From Rhodococcus sp. 06-462-5 (GTDB lineage: Bacteria > Actinomycetota > Actinomycetes > Mycobacteriales > Mycobacteriaceae): a stretch of DNA of 64,000 nucleotides. The notes beneath the pieces are model-generated. The model saw nothing but the letters and a program-made list of their open reading frames with translations, searched no databases and was not told the origin of the DNA. The translations under genes were made by a program, and so were the position numbers. The stretch spans positions 407,335 to 471,334 of the forward strand of contig NZ_NOYD01000001.1 in NCBI RefSeq assembly GCF_002258315.1, read 5' to 3'. Below are positions 44,618 through 52,821 of the stretch, in pieces (positions within the stretch are counted from its first letter, which is position 1; each line of letters starts with the position of its first letter).

Positions 44618-45961
44618 TCAGGCGATGTGGGGGCCTGCTCGGGCGTGGGATGGTCTGGGTTGTCGGTACGGGTCGACGGTTGCCGGTGGCACGAACCACG
44701 GGTGGTTGTCGACGCCGATGAAGACTTCCCAGTCGGAGTGGTGGAGGAGTCGGTGGTGGAATCCGCAGAGTAGGACGAGGTTGTTCATGTCGGTGGGGCC
44801 GCCGTCTCCCCAGTGCCAGATGTGATGTCCTTCGGTCCAGGCGGCAGGTTTTCCGCAGCCAGGGAACGCACAACCGTGATCGCGGGCGATGAGAGCTTTG
44901 CGTTGTTTGGCGGTGACGGTGCGTGCGGTGCGGGCGAGGTTGATCGGGTTGCCGTTCTCGTCCATCACGATGGCAGTGAGGACACAGTCGCAGGCGAGTT
45001 GGCGGGAGGTGTTGCGGGAGAGTGGTCCCATCCAGGGCAGCCACCCGACTGTGGTGCCGTCGCCGAACAGGTCCCTGTATGCGCCGCGATCTGCGGAGGG
45101 GTGGACGTTGTCATCGGATTCGTCTGCAGCGCGGGTGTTCTCGTCGTCGGCGATCTCATCGACGTCAGCGCTGTCAGCACTGTCGCGGAGGTCGGTGAGG
45201 TCACGGAGGCTGATGTGCAGGTTCAGGTGGGGTCGTTCGCCGCCTTCGGTGGGTCGATTGCTGGAGGCGAGGTACTGGTCGAGGATGTGTCCGAAGGCGT
45301 CGGCTCGTCGCTTGGCGGGGCTGCGATCGTCTCCGGTTTTGAGTGTCTCGGTGCCGTCGGCGGCGGGGCGGGGTTCGGTCAGCGGTGAGAGTGCGGTGAG
45401 CAGCTTCTCGCCGGTGATCGCATCGAAGTCGCCCTTGAGTACCAACCGCCCGTTGAGGGTCTTGGAGGCGAAGAGTTCGTTGCGGTCGGTGTCCTCGGGA
45501 GGTGGCTTGTTGCCGCCGAATCTGTCATTGAGGTTGGTGATGGCTTCGCGGATCCGGTCGGTGCGTGCTTCGGGTCCGGTGGCGGCGGTGATCATCGCCT
45601 TGCGGGCCATGTCCTGCCCGGCTTGGGGGAGGTTCTTGGGTGGGGTTTCGGCGAAGGTGAGGATCAGGGCGGCGTGGTCGATGGTCATGACACCGGCGTT
45701 CACGGCGTCGGCGATGTCGGGGAAGTTCTTCAACCCGCGTGCGAGGGCGACGATCTTGGTGGCTTTGCTGGGGGTGAGCAGGGTGGTGGAGGTGAGCCAG
45801 CCGGCGGGCCCGGGGAATCCGAGTTTCTCGCGGGCGACGCGGGTGTCGATCTCGGCGACGAGGGCGATGCGTCGGGCTTCGAGCAGTTGGATCCGGTGGG
45901 AGACCGCGGCGGCGTCGGCGAGGAGTTCGCTCTCGCTCAGTTGCCAGATCGCTGCGGTCAT
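44618..45961 (-). CDS. DUF222/HNH endonuclease (13E12 family)
   Basis: A 447-residue protein with an N-terminal DUF222 helical domain (residues 1-about 300; LGFPGPAGWLTSTTLLTP, ADAVNAGVMTIDHAALIL) and a C-terminal HNH nuclease domain: CAFPGCGKPAAWTEGHHIWHWGDGG and NLVLLCGFHHRLLHH contain the two Cys pairs and the catalytic His. The middle is acidic and Asp/Ser-rich. The family is the 13E12 group of mycobacteria, often DNA-damage induced; its function is unsettled. ATG 45961 is only eight bases from the -10 element, so the mRNA is probably leaderless, and a perfect LexA box overlaps the promoter. Confidence 0.92.
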   Translation of the reverse strand: MTAAIWQLSESELLADAAAVSHRIQLLEARRIALVAEIDTRVAREKLGFPGPAGWLTSTTLLTPSKATKIVALARGLKNFPDIADAVNAGVMTIDHAALILTFAETPPKNLPQAGQDMARKAMITAATGPEARTDRIREAITNLNDRFGGNKPPPEDTDRNELFASKTLNGRLVLKGDFDAITGEKLLTALSPLTEPRPAADGTETLKTGDDRSPAKRRADAFGHILDQYLASSNRPTEGGERPHLNLHISLRDLTDLRDSADSADVDEIADDENTRAADESDDNVHPSADRGAYRDLFGDGTTVGWLPWMGPLSRNTSRQLACDCVLTAIVMDENGNPINLARTARTVTAKQRKALIARDHGCAFPGCGKPAAWTEGHHIWHWGDGGPTDMNNLVLLCGFHHRLLHHSDWEVFIGVDNHPWFVPPATVDPYRQPRPSHARAGPHIA

Positions 45962-45968
45962 GGGAGCA

Positions 45969-45997
45969 AGTGTATCGAACGCGCGTTCGACTGGCAA
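45969..45997 (-). promoter_or_regulatory. SigA-type promoter with LexA box in its spacer
   Basis: Minus strand: TTGCCA (-35), a 17-base spacer and TACACT (-10). The spacer contains TCGAAC-GCGC-GTTCGA (45975-45990), a perfect actinobacterial SOS box. Upstream to 46196 I see only AT-richer intergenic sequence and no further gene. Confidence 0.85.
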
Positions 45998-46196
45998 CCA
46001 TAGTTCAACCGAAAACTATTGCCCTGCTACACTATTGGCTGATCCGAACTTGTCGGTAGCCCGTGGTAGGGACGCCGCGCTCACATCTGAATTCCAGTGC
46101 GTACTGCGAACTCGGGAACCGACCCGGAAGTCCGCGCTGTCGGGCGAAGCAGTAGTGCGGACACATTCGAACTGACGTCACCCAGGTGGCTGTGAA

Positions 46197-46212
46197 AGAC
46201 GGATCCCCGTCT
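46197..46212. terminator. Small hairpin after the two-gene membrane operon
   Basis: AGACGG-ATCC-CCGTCT forms a 6-bp stem 34 bases beyond the stop of the gene at 46246 and is followed by TTCAC on the minus strand. It may be a weak terminator of that operon. Confidence 0.4.
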
Positions 46213-46245
46213 GTCGGCCCGCCCTGTTCGGACGCCGCCCAACTG

Positions 46246-46650
46246 CTACTGCAACCGCGTCTTTCGCAACCACCACAGTCCCGCGATGGGGAGTACCACC
46301 GGGATGAAGACGTATCCGGATCCGAAGTGCGACCACACCGTCGGCTCCGGGAAGTCCTGGGGCTGGATGTAGCTGAGGGTGCCGATGCCGATGACCCCGA
46401 CGAGTTCGATGATGCAGGACACCGTCACCACTCGTCGCGATGCTTCGGTTGCCCTCGCCAGTCCTACCGTGGCGACGATGTAGACCACTGCCGCGAAGGC
46501 CGACAGCAGATACGCCACCGGTGCGTCGTCGAATCGTGTGGTGAGCTGCACGATCGAGCGCGCTGTCGCGGCAACGGCGAACACCGCGTAGACGGCGATG
46601 AGGAAGCGCCCGAATCCGGTGCGCGTCGCTTGCTGGAGGTTGTCAGGCAT
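46246..46650 (-). CDS. Four-helix integral membrane protein, unknown
   Basis: A 134-residue membrane protein with four hydrophobic segments: FLIAVYAVFAVAATARSIVQL, YLLSAFAAVVYIVATVGLA, VVTVSCIIELVGVIGIGTL and FIPVVLPIAGLWWL. A basic end (RKTRLQ) follows. I recall similar pairs in other Rhodococcus and Mycobacterium genomes without a known function. ATG 46650 lies inside the end of the upstream gene (8-base overlap), so both are made together. Confidence 0.75.
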   Translation of the reverse strand: MPDNLQQATRTGFGRFLIAVYAVFAVAATARSIVQLTTRFDDAPVAYLLSAFAAVVYIVATVGLARATEASRRVVTVSCIIELVGVIGIGTLSYIQPQDFPEPTVWSHFGSGYVFIPVVLPIAGLWWLRKTRLQ

Positions 46651-47023
46651 ATCCGGCCCAAATCTGGCTCAGGCGCAGCACCATGGCCGCGAGGGTGAGG
46701 ACGGCAACGAGGAGCACCGCTGTGCCGCCGCGGGAACGGTCGCCCAGGGACCACCACGTGCCGAGGGGGAGCAGGAACAGCAGCCCGACGAGGTAGGACC
46801 CGAATGTCAGCCGGTGTATCTCGCGATCCGAGGTGAACATCATGACGAAACCGATCACGGCCTGCACCGCGACGACGGCCTCGGTGGCGGCGATGGTCCA
46901 GAACAGTGTGCGATCGGACTTGTTCTTCAGCAGAACCGGTCGGTTCATGGCGAGCTTGGCGAGCACCCAGACGCCCACGACCAGGGACAACGCATACAAC
47001 AAGCCGGTGACGGCGCCGATCAT
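46643..47023 (-). CDS. Four-helix integral membrane protein, unknown (operon partner)
   Basis: A 126-residue membrane protein with four hydrophobic segments, starting MIGAVTGLLYALSLVVGVWVL and ending LAAMVLRLSQIWAGY. A conserved-looking loop NRPVLLKNKSDRTLFW separates segments 1 and 2. ATG 47023 is preferred because it begins directly at a membrane segment; a start further upstream adds polar residues. It is coupled to the downstream membrane protein gene by an 8-base overlap. The two may form a complex; the function is unknown. Confidence 0.75.
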   Translation of the reverse strand: MIGAVTGLLYALSLVVGVWVLAKLAMNRPVLLKNKSDRTLFWTIAATEAVVAVQAVIGFVMMFTSDREIHRLTFGSYLVGLLFLLPLGTWWSLGDRSRGGTAVLLVAVLTLAAMVLRLSQIWAGYA

Positions 47024-47130
47024 CGAGTTCCTCGTCAAGTTCGTGGTGGATGGGTGATGCGGCCTCCACACTATCCGCGTAACGCCACGTCAACACTGTG
47101 AGGCCCTCGAAACACGGCGTTGTTCCGGGT

Positions 47131-47146
47131 GTGACCAATCCGAAAT
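47131..47146 (+). promoter_or_regulatory. GlnR-like box upstream of the Nit1C operon
   Basis: GTGAC-N6-GAAAT fits the actinobacterial GlnR consensus GTnAC-N6-GaAAC except for the last base. It lies 150 bases before the first gene of the operon. The gap from 47024 to 47295 otherwise holds only promoter-like sequence. GlnR control would fit a nitrogen-starvation role but is inference. Confidence 0.45.
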
Positions 47147-47295
47147 GGATGGGGCTTGTACTTGTTCCATGGCCGCAGAGGATCTGCTCTCTCGCCGGAC
47201 ATGACCTCTCTTCCTCAGGTGGCCACCGACGCCCACCGCATCTCGAGTAGTTGCCCACCGCATTCAGCCCGCTCTGCGAACCTCAGGAGACACCC

Positions 47296-47820
47296 GTGTC
47301 AGACCTCGACCAGTCCATCGCCGAGAACATCAAGAAGTCACTCGAAGAGATTCCGCACCCTTCACTTCCCAAGGGCAGCAACATCTACGGCTCCACCAAG
47401 ATCTTCCCCGACTACAAGGCCGAGAACGGCGAGAGCTACTTCACGCTGGTACACGGTATCGCCCACGAGTCCTCGGTCTCTTTCGTCGCGGTACTCCAGG
47501 CGACGCGCGCGCTGCGCAAAGGCTTCGAGTCGGCCATGTACTTCTACGGTCCCGGCGCTATCAATTGCCTTGCCACTCGCGGCTTTCCGACCACCGGTGA
47601 CTCCGGGTTCCCGGGCGAGCAGAACATCAACGACTCGCTCGCGACGTTCATCGCCGAGGGTGGCACCGTGTTCTGCTGCCGCTTCGGGCTTGCCCTGCAC
47701 GGCGGTCGGGAAGAGGACCTCATCGAGGGCGTCATCCCGGCCCACCCCCTGGACGTGCAGGACGCGCTGATCCACTACGCGCGCAAGGGTGCCATCATCA
47801 ACTCGACCTACATGGTCTAG
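47296..47820 (+). CDS. MSMEG_0572/Sll0783 family protein (Nit1C cluster)
   Basis: First gene of the Nit1C operon, 174 residues. The family is unique to this cluster and known as a nitrogen-starvation response protein without a proven activity. It shows YGSTKIFPDYKAENGESYF, a YFYGPGAINCLATRGFP loop and a VFCCRFGLALHGGREEDLIEGV segment; the pattern looks like a DsrE-like fold, with conserved Cys at the CLATRG and FCCRFG positions. GTG 47296 follows CAGGAGA. The gene is nine bases ahead of the radical SAM gene. Corresponds to the small conserved nitB-type gene in descriptions of Nit1C. Confidence 0.88.
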   Translation: MSDLDQSIAENIKKSLEEIPHPSLPKGSNIYGSTKIFPDYKAENGESYFTLVHGIAHESSVSFVAVLQATRALRKGFESAMYFYGPGAINCLATRGFPTTGDSGFPGEQNINDSLATFIAEGGTVFCCRFGLALHGGREEDLIEGVIPAHPLDVQDALIHYARKGAIINSTYMV

Positions 47821-47829
47821 GAGCGCACG

Positions 47830-48921
47830 ATGGACCGGGAGCGGAGCCTGCAGGAGCGACCCGAAAACGCCGTCTCTACGCGCGTGGATCTGGCGTTGCT
47901 CGGTATTCGAGGAGCGACGCCGGTGTCCAGAACTGCCGGTGCAGGGCCGAGTGACGACGGACATGTCCGCATCGACGGCCTCGGCGCAGCCATTCCGCGC
48001 AATCCGCTCAGTCCCTACGTCCTCGAAGAGGGCCGAGTGTTGTTCGACGGCAACGATATCGGCCTCGATGTGCAGGCCGTCGATCGCCCGCAGTTCTACG
48101 ACCTGGAAACCGCCGACGGTATCGCCTACGAGAAGATCGCGAAGCTGCACGGCAGCAGTGTTCTCGCGACCACCGTGGTGCAGACGTGCATCCGCTACGA
48201 CGCCGATCAACGCTGCCGCTTCTGCTCCATCGAGGCCTCGCTCGAGGCCGGCGACACCATCGCCGTCAAGACCCCGGCGCAGCTCGCCGAGGTGGCCGAG
48301 GCGGCGGTACGGCTCGACGGCGTCACGCAGATGGTCATGACGACCGGTACCTCGGCCGCGAAGGATCGCGGTGCCCGTCACCTGGCCCGATGCGTACGCG
48401 CCATCAAGGCCGTGGTTCCACAGCTGCCGATCCAGGTGCAGTGCGAACCTCCCGGCGACCTCCAGACCATCCAAGATCTGTACGACGCCGGAGCCGAATC
48501 CATCGGCATCCACGTCGAATCTCTCGACGAGAATGTTCGACGCAAGTGGATGCCGGGCAAGGCCTCGGTGTCGATGGACGAGTACCGCGCTGCGTGGAAA
48601 GAGGCGGTTCGTGTCTTCGGACGCAACCAGGTCTCGACGTACATCCTGGTGGGGCTCGGCGAGGATCCCGACGAATTGGTTTCCGGGGCAGCGGAACTCA
48701 TCGAGATGGGTGTCTATCCCTTCGTCGTTCCGTTCCGTCCGCTGGCCGGAACGTTGGCGGTGGACGTGGACCGAGCGACGGCCCCCGACCGGGACGTCCT
48801 GGAAAACGTCACCCGACGCGTCGCCAAGGAACTTCAGGCCGCGGCGATGCTCGGATCCGATCAGAAGGCAGGCTGCGCGGCATGCGGTGCGTGCAGCGTT
48901 CTGCAGAACGCGGGGGGCTGA
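47830..48921 (+). CDS. MSMEG_0568 family radical SAM protein (Nit1C cluster)
   Basis: A 363-residue radical SAM enzyme. The cluster-binding Cys residues are 120, 129 and 132 (TCIRYDADQRCRFCSIE), spacing Cx8Cx2C instead of the usual Cx3Cx2C. GEDPDEL and LVGLGEDP support a SAM-binding barrel. Residues 349, 352 and 355 (CAACGAC) form a second Cys group at the C-terminus, possibly for an auxiliary iron-sulfur cluster. ATG 47830 has AGGAG upstream; the first about 15 residues are encoded by copy D of the dispersed element and look non-conserved. The reaction is unknown. Confidence 0.9.
   Translation: MDRERSLQERPENAVSTRVDLALLGIRGATPVSRTAGAGPSDDGHVRIDGLGAAIPRNPLSPYVLEEGRVLFDGNDIGLDVQAVDRPQFYDLETADGIAYEKIAKLHGSSVLATTVVQTCIRYDADQRCRFCSIEASLEAGDTIAVKTPAQLAEVAEAAVRLDGVTQMVMTTGTSAAKDRGARHLARCVRAIKAVVPQLPIQVQCEPPGDLQTIQDLYDAGAESIGIHVESLDENVRRKWMPGKASVSMDEYRAAWKEAVRVFGRNQVSTYILVGLGEDPDELVSGAAELIEMGVYPFVVPFRPLAGTLAVDVDRATAPDRDVLENVTRRVAKELQAAAMLGSDQKAGCAACGACSVLQNAGG
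47836..47861 (+). repeat. Dispersed 25-bp element, copy D
   Basis: CGGGAGCGGAGCCTGCAGGA followed by GCGACC, one base longer than the others. It begins six bases after the A of the radical SAM start codon and encodes residues 3-11 of that protein. Confidence 0.6.
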
Positions 48922-48922
48922 C

Positions 48923-50338
48923 ATGTTCGGTGTCGTGGAAGCGGGCGACCTTGCCGGATTGTCCGGAACTGCAACCACTGTCGTCGAACCCAGGTTCATC
49001 GTCCAACCGTGCGAAAGTGCAGCACAGCTGGACGCCTATCGTGCGCTCAGGAGAGCGACATTCGTTGCCGAACAGGGCTTGTTCGCCGGCACCGATCACG
49101 ACGACGTCGACGACGATCCTCGGGCAGTCGTTCTGGTCGCCACCGACCGGGACGGCACCGTGCTCGGCGGTGTGCGGCTGGCACCCTGCACTGCAACGGA
49201 TCTCGGGTGGTGGGCCGGGAGCCGCCTCGTGGTCTCGGTCTCGGCGCGCACGTCCGGCGTCGGGCCTGCCCTGGTTCGGGCAGCCTGCGCCCATGCCGAG
49301 AGTCGAGGCGTGCTTCGTTTCGACGCGACGGTGCAGAAGGGCAACGAGCAACTGTTCACCCGCCTCGGGTGGATTCGCCGCGGTGACGTCGAGGTGGCCA
49401 ACACGCCGCACGTGGCGATGTACTGGCCGATCGACCGCATCGAACGGCTCGTCTCCTCGACCAAGGCAATGCTGGCCGGGGTGCTTGCACCTCTGAAGGC
49501 ACAGCCACTCGGGCTCGGAGCCAAAGGCTTTCGGGGAGACGACGGCGTTCCGGTACCGGGTAGCGACATGATCGCCGCATGCGATGCCATCATCCCTTCC
49601 ATGGTCGATCGCGACCCCGAGTGGGCCGGCTGGTGTGCGGCGCTGGTCAACCTGAACGACCTCTCGGCGATGGGCGCGCTGGCTGTCGGAATGCTCGATT
49701 CCGTCGGAGCACCGACGCAGAGTCGGCTGACCCGCATCATCCGTGGTCTCGCCAATGCCTCTGCGGCATGGCAGGTTCCGGTGCTCGGTGGCCACACCCA
49801 GGCCGGGGTGCCGTCGTCGCTGTCGGTCACCGCACTGGGCCGGACCTCTCGACCGGTCCGCGCGGGCGGGGGAAGCGTCGGCGATCGATTGACGCTCACT
49901 GCGGACATCGAGGGCGAGTGGCGACGCGGATACCATGGCCAGCAATGGGATTCGTCCTCTCGCCGAAACTCCGACGAACTGACGGCAATGGCGTCGTTCG
50001 TGTCCCGTACCGCACCCAAGGCAGCCAAGGACGTCTCGATGGCGGGCCTGGCCGGCACCACCGGAATGCTCGCCGAGGCGAGCGGAACCGGTGCCGTACT
50101 CGACATCGCCTCGATACCGAAGCCCGACGCCGCGTCGATGGGTGAATGGATCACGTGTTTTCCAGGGTTCGCGATGATCACCGCGGACCGTCCCGGTGCA
50201 CCTACTGCACCGTCCGGACCTGCACTGTCCGCAGTCTGCGGAGAGCTCACCGACATTCCGGGCGTCGCGCTGCGATGGCCCGATGGAATCACCACTCGCG
50301 CGGTCACGTCCACCGTGACCGGATTGGGAGAAGCATGA
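48923..50338 (+). CDS. GNAT acetyltransferase-AIR synthase-like fusion (MSMEG_0567/Sll0787 family)
   Basis: A 471-residue fusion. Residues about 20-175 form a GNAT-type domain (AYRALRRATFVAEQGLF; FDATVQKGNEQLFTRLGWIRRG). Residues about 195-471 resemble PurM/AIR synthase: LGAKGFRGDDGVPVPGSDMI, the NLNDLSAMGALAVG strand and VLGGHTQAGVPSSLSVTALG. In cyanobacteria the two parts are separate genes (Sll0786, Sll0787). The product is not known; AIR synthase relatives activate carbonyl or amide oxygen with ATP. ATG 48923, one base after the radical SAM stop; the stop overlaps the nitrilase start by four bases. Confidence 0.88.
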   Translation: MFGVVEAGDLAGLSGTATTVVEPRFIVQPCESAAQLDAYRALRRATFVAEQGLFAGTDHDDVDDDPRAVVLVATDRDGTVLGGVRLAPCTATDLGWWAGSRLVVSVSARTSGVGPALVRAACAHAESRGVLRFDATVQKGNEQLFTRLGWIRRGDVEVANTPHVAMYWPIDRIERLVSSTKAMLAGVLAPLKAQPLGLGAKGFRGDDGVPVPGSDMIAACDAIIPSMVDRDPEWAGWCAALVNLNDLSAMGALAVGMLDSVGAPTQSRLTRIIRGLANASAAWQVPVLGGHTQAGVPSSLSVTALGRTSRPVRAGGGSVGDRLTLTADIEGEWRRGYHGQQWDSSSRRNSDELTAMASFVSRTAPKAAKDVSMAGLAGTTGMLAEASGTGAVLDIASIPKPDAASMGEWITCFPGFAMITADRPGAPTAPSGPALSAVCGELTDIPGVALRWPDGITTRAVTSTVTGLGEA

Positions 50339-51228
50339 CCACCCACCCGCAGCCCGTCACCATTTCCGTCGCCGCAGCCGAGTTCGGTCGCGACATGGAA
50401 CAGGGTTACGCCACCATCGCCGCGTTGCTCGAGGAATCACGCAACCGCGGCAGTCAGTTGCTCGTCCTGCCCGAGGCCTGCCTCGGCGGCTACCTGCCGA
50501 GCCTCGGCGGCGGCGACGAGACCGAGGAGTCGCGGCAGCGTCGGCTGAAGGCGCTACCTCCGGCTCTCGAACTCGACGGCCCGGAGATCAGACGCGTCAT
50601 CGACATGGCGGGCGATACAGTCATCACGTTCGGCTTCTGTGAGAAGGACGGCGACACACGCTACAACGCCGCGGTGACGGTCGACGGCAGCGGAATCCTC
50701 GGCTCGTACCGCAAGGTGCACCAGCCGCTCGGCGAGAATCTCTGCTACGACGCGGGAGACAGCTACTCCGCCTTCGACACTCCGATCGGTCGGATGGGCA
50801 TGCAGATCTGCTACGACAAGGGATTCCCCGAAGCCGCCCGAGAATTGGCGCTCGACGGTGCCGAGATCGTCGCGTCCATCTCCGCCTGGCCGACGGCACG
50901 AACTGCGACTGTCGAGAACATGGAAGAGGACCGGTGGAAGCAGCGGTTCGACATCTACGACCGAGCCCGCGCTCTCGAGAACCAGATCATCTGGGTCGCT
51001 GCCAACCAGGCAGGTACCTTCGGATCTCTTCGATTCGTCTGCAGCGCAAAGATCGTCGGACCCGGCGGAGAGATCCTCGCCGGCACGGGCGTCGAACCGG
51101 GCTTGGCCACGGCCACCGTCGACGTCGCTGCACTCATCGGCGCGGCACGCGGCGGCGGCATGTACAACCTGCGTGATCGCCGGCCGTCCGTGTACCGGAC
51201 CATCACGAAGGAGCCGATCCATGCCTGA
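50335..51228 (+). CDS. Nit1C nitrilase (Nit6803/Sll0784 family)
   Basis: A 297-residue member of the nitrilase superfamily. The catalytic triad is complete: Glu47 in LPEACLGGY, Lys127 in YRKVHQP and Cys159 in MQICYDKGFPEAA. The family hydrolyses nitriles or amides; the Nit6803-type enzyme of cyanobacteria is an aliphatic nitrilase. A role in cyanide assimilation is known for Nit1C clusters but the physiological substrate is unsettled. ATG 50335 overlaps the upstream stop (ATGA). The last codons overlap the next gene by eight bases. It differs from the degenerate paralogue at 52822. Confidence 0.92.
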   Translation: MTTHPQPVTISVAAAEFGRDMEQGYATIAALLEESRNRGSQLLVLPEACLGGYLPSLGGGDETEESRQRRLKALPPALELDGPEIRRVIDMAGDTVITFGFCEKDGDTRYNAAVTVDGSGILGSYRKVHQPLGENLCYDAGDSYSAFDTPIGRMGMQICYDKGFPEAARELALDGAEIVASISAWPTARTATVENMEEDRWKQRFDIYDRARALENQIIWVAANQAGTFGSLRFVCSAKIVGPGGEILAGTGVEPGLATATVDVAALIGAARGGGMYNLRDRRPSVYRTITKEPIHA

Positions 51229-51511
51229 GATGTCGTTCCTCGTCCGATGGCCCGACGGACGCGAACAGTCCTGCTATTCACCGTCTCTCGTGATGCACGA
51301 CTACCTGACGCCCGGCCAGGAGTACCCGGTGGCGGAGTTCGTGCAGCGGACGTCGGAGGCACTGACGATCGCCAGCGATCGAGTGCTCGCCAAGTTCGGC
51401 ATGCGGTGCACGTCGGCCGCGCAGCAGATGGAGGAGATCCACGGTGTCAGCACCTCGTACGAGGCCGGTGCCGTTCGCGTACTGAGCATGTCGGGAGCTG
51501 AACTGCTGTGA
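51221..51511 (+). CDS. MSMEG_0570 family nitrogen starvation response protein
   Basis: A 96-residue protein found only in Nit1C-type clusters. It begins MSFLVRWPDGREQSCYSPS and carries the conserved HDYLTPGQEYPVAEFVQRT and FGMRCTSAAQQME segments, with one Cys in each half. No membrane segment. It could be a small chaperone or partner of the other cluster proteins; function unknown. ATG 51221 lies inside the end of the nitrilase gene, and its stop overlaps the flavoprotein start as GTGA, so it is translated in a chain. Confidence 0.85.
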   Translation: MPEMSFLVRWPDGREQSCYSPSLVMHDYLTPGQEYPVAEFVQRTSEALTIASDRVLAKFGMRCTSAAQQMEEIHGVSTSYEAGAVRVLSMSGAELL

Positions 51512-52815
51512 ATCCGAACAGTGTGACAGAACACCACGCCGTGATCGTCATCGGCGGCGGCCAGGCCGGCCTGTCCATCAGCTGGCATCTGACGCAGCGT
51601 GGCATCGAACATGTCGTGTTGGAGCGCGACACGATCGCGCACGAGTGGAAGGACTCCCGCTGGGACAACTTCACTCTCGTGACGCCGAATTGGCAGTGCG
51701 CACTTCCCGGATACACCTACGACGGTGACGATCCCGACGGATTCATGCAGCGCGACGAGGTCCATGCTTTCGTGCGACGCTACGCCGAGAGCTTCGATGC
51801 GCCTGTACGAGAACACGTTTCTGTCGACCGAGCTCTGCAGGGCCTGGATGGCGGCTTCGACCTGCAGACCTCCGCCGGACCGATGCACGCCGACCAGATC
51901 GTCGTCGCCGTCGGTGGATACCACATCCCCACCATCCCGCGGTTCGCCGAGAAGCTACCGCGCGAGATCGTCCAGATGCACTCGTCCGATTACCGCGGCT
52001 CACACCAGTTCCCGGACGGCGATGTGCTGGTGGTGGGCACCGGGCAGTCCGGTGCCCAGATCGCCGAGGATCTACACCTCGACGGCCGACGCGTACACCT
52101 GGTGGCCGGCACCGCTCCCCGCGTCGCGCGCTTCTATCGCGGCCGCGACTGTGTCGCCTGGTTGCACGACATGGGGGTCTACGATGTCTCCATCGAAGAT
52201 CAACCCGGTGGCGTCGGCAAACGCGAGAACACCAACCACTACGTCACCGGCCGTGACGGTGGTCGAGATATCGACCTGCGCGCATTCGCCGCCGAAGGGA
52301 TGCAACTCTACGGCCGACTGCTCGGCGTCGAGGACGGCGTTCTGCAGTTCGCACCCACTCTCGAGGCATCTCTCGATGCCGCGGATCGGGTGGCCGAAAG
52401 CATCAAGGACAACATCGACGCCTACATCGAGCGAGAGGGAATCAGCGCCCCCATCGAGGATCGCTACGTGCCGGTCTGGCGTCCGGAGACCGAGACCACC
52501 GAACTCGACCTCGCCACCTCGGATATCAAGGCCGTCGTCTGGTCGGTCGGCTTCCGCACCGACTACCGGTGGCTCAAGGTCGGTACCTTCGACGGTGAAG
52601 GACACCCGACGCACAACCGCGGCGTCACCTCGGTGCCGGGCCTGTACTTCCTGGGCCTGCCGTGGCAGCACACCTGGGGCTCGGGGCGTTTCGCCTCGGT
52701 GGCCCGGGACGCGCAGTTCCTCGCCGACCAGATCGGTCTCGAGATCAGTGCAGCACAGTCTCGAAGCTCAGTGCAGGCCCGGAACTCAGCGCAGCCGCAG
52801 AGTCAGATGGTCTGA
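51508..52815 (+). CDS. MSMEG_0569 family flavin-dependent oxidoreductase
   Basis: A 435-residue two-dinucleotide-binding flavoprotein like the YUCCA/flavin monooxygenase group. FAD-binding GGGQAGLSISWHL is at residues 16-28, and the NADPH-binding GTGQSGAQIAEDL near residues 177-189. VVAVGGYHIPTIPRFAEKLP precedes the second motif. LPWQHTWGSGRFASVARDAQFLA is the typical C-terminal FAD contact. It probably oxygenates an N- or S-containing substrate within the Nit1C pathway. GTG 51508 overlaps the previous stop. A short Ser/Gln-rich tail ends the protein. Confidence 0.9.
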   Translation: MNPNSVTEHHAVIVIGGGQAGLSISWHLTQRGIEHVVLERDTIAHEWKDSRWDNFTLVTPNWQCALPGYTYDGDDPDGFMQRDEVHAFVRRYAESFDAPVREHVSVDRALQGLDGGFDLQTSAGPMHADQIVVAVGGYHIPTIPRFAEKLPREIVQMHSSDYRGSHQFPDGDVLVVGTGQSGAQIAEDLHLDGRRVHLVAGTAPRVARFYRGRDCVAWLHDMGVYDVSIEDQPGGVGKRENTNHYVTGRDGGRDIDLRAFAAEGMQLYGRLLGVEDGVLQFAPTLEASLDAADRVAESIKDNIDAYIEREGISAPIEDRYVPVWRPETETTELDLATSDIKAVVWSVGFRTDYRWLKVGTFDGEGHPTHNRGVTSVPGLYFLGLPWQHTWGSGRFASVARDAQFLADQIGLEISAAQSRSSVQARNSAQPQSQMV

Positions 52816-52821
52816 GTCCCA

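Noticed and set aside
44889..46175. A 428-codon plus-strand ORF
   Set aside because: It is antisense to the DUF222/HNH gene, Ser/Arg-rich, without any known motif; such long shadow frames are normal in GC-rich DNA.
47362..48999. A 545-codon minus-strand ORF
   Set aside because: Antisense to the first two Nit1C genes; the composition (Arg, Gly, His, Asp) is that of a shadow frame.
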